In this document: positions 63,568 through 64,000 of the stretch, piece after piece
Numbering within the stretch: the first letter of the stretch is position 1
How the letters are laid out: the number at the start of each line of letters is the position of its first letter
Source: Saprospiraceae bacterium
Lineage (GTDB): Bacteria; Bacteroidota; Bacteroidia; Chitinophagales; Saprospiraceae
Assembly (NCBI GenBank): GCA_016717145.1
Contig: JADKGD010000009.1
Coordinates: forward strand, 1 to 64,000
Reading direction: 5' to 3'
DNA: 64,000 nt
The notes under the pieces: generated by a model
Databases searched by the model: none
What the model was told of the DNA's origin: nothing
Seen by the model: only the letters and a program-made list of their open reading frames with translations
Position numbers and translations under genes: made by a program

Positions 63568-63661
63568 TAATTTCTATTTATTTTATTAATATATAATCAT
63601 CTGATGTTCTGAAAGAAATAAATTATCAGGTAATATATCTTCTCATACTTCAGCGACATTT

Positions 63662-64000
63662 TTATTTTTGTCTCCTGTAAAACTGAGCATTTCCATTATA
63701 CACAGCAAAAATAAGCAGATCCCCTTTTTTTGATTTTACCACTGCCAGGTCTCTGGTGTCGCCCCTGACGTCAAATCCTGATTTAGTCTGCGATATTGTA
63801 TTATACCCATCATTGGAATGCCCTAACATCAGGCCATGATTTCCATTTAATCTTCCCAGCTTTACCCTGACTTTCGATTGATTGCCTGCCAATAACAAAT
63901 CGTGCTTCATATTATTGTCAGCTTCAAGTTGCTTTACGTTATACACAGGTGCAACTTGTACCTTTTCATCAACATTAACTTTTACAAACTTTCCATTCTC
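63662..64000 (-). CDS. C-terminal end of a VCBS/FG-GAP-type repeat protein (partial)
   Basis: The frame is open to the right edge of the window, giving the last 112 residues of a gene that starts outside. It reads GKFVKVNVDEKVQVAPVYN, then HDLLLAGNQSKVRVKLG, GLMLGHSNDGYNTISQTKSG and GDTRDLAVVKSKKGDLLIFA. This is the final propeller repeats (D-L-L-L-A-G-N type FG-GAP motifs) of long secreted VCBS-repeat proteins of Bacteroidota. It lies 94 bp upstream of the GH20 gene on the same strand, so the two may be co-transcribed. Confidence 0.75.
   Translation of the reverse strand, partial: ENGKFVKVNVDEKVQVAPVYNVKQLEADNNMKHDLLLAGNQSKVRVKLGRLNGNHGLMLGHSNDGYNTISQTKSGFDVRGDTRDLAVVKSKKGDLLIFAVYNGNAQFYRRQK

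Overview
The window looks like chromosomal DNA of a Bacteroidota bacterium, most likely of the Saprospiraceae/Chitinophagia type. The support is: a T9SS component (PorT) next to menG/ubiE, a giant secreted protein ending in a type B (gliding-motility type) T9SS sorting domain, several TonB-dependent receptors, outer-membrane lipoproteins with short lipoboxes, AT-rich DNA, and promoter -7 boxes of the Bacteroidota form TAnnTTTG. The species assignment is inference. Many genes are cut by single-base frame changes, mostly at homopolymer runs. I read most of these as residual long-read assembly errors, and I describe the reconstructed genes in the text.

Layout. 1-3.8 kb: a leftward cluster of redox/detoxification genes (quinone-type oxidoreductase, OsmC, succinate-semialdehyde dehydrogenase, FMN reductase, pterin dehydratase, DUF6496). 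3.9-6.5 kb: small accessory genes (secreted serine protease, GNAT-like pair) separated by long hairpins that resemble integron attC sites. 6.6-7.85 kb: a gene-free stretch of duplicated and tandem repeats. 8.2-13.1 kb: a membrane-anchored HNH protein, a thioredoxin-fold protein and a TonB receptor, divergent from an MntR/DtxR-family regulator across a perfect palindromic operator. 13.9-19.25 kb: a secreted Asp-box/PKD protein cut short next to a decayed AAA/DUF234 ATPase gene with a duplicated 5' end, then a MITE-like remnant. 19.3-25.6 kb: O-succinylhomoserine sulfhydrylase with an OsmC partner, a TPR membrane protein, a sodium/solute symporter, a lipoprotein methyltransferase and PBP4. 25.8-27.25 kb: a 1.4 kb higher-order repeat array. 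27.3-36.4 kb: rplS, a very large alpha-2-macroglobulin, a small membrane protein and an LptF/G permease. 36.6-44 kb: the giant SdrD-type T9SS protein. 44-47.3 kb: a vitamin B12 uptake operon (cobalamin riboswitch, BtuB-like receptor, BtuG-like propeller lipoprotein). 47.4-50 kb: MarR regulator, porT, menG and an NTF2-like protein. 50-57.8 kb: a tightly overlapping operon of planctomycete-type cytochrome/DUF1549-DUF1553, DUF1501, DUF2231, cytochrome-LRR, propeller and chitobiase-C-type genes. 57.9-64 kb: ABC-F protein, small stress-type proteins, a GNAT enzyme, a GH20 hexosaminidase and the end of a VCBS-type protein.

The most interesting unit is the 50-57.8 kb operon. Two of its proteins end in the same carbohydrate-associated C-terminal module as the nearby GH20 hexosaminidase, which points to an uncharacterised exported, heme-linked system acting on glycans. 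The B12 operon and the two large repeat fields are next in interest.
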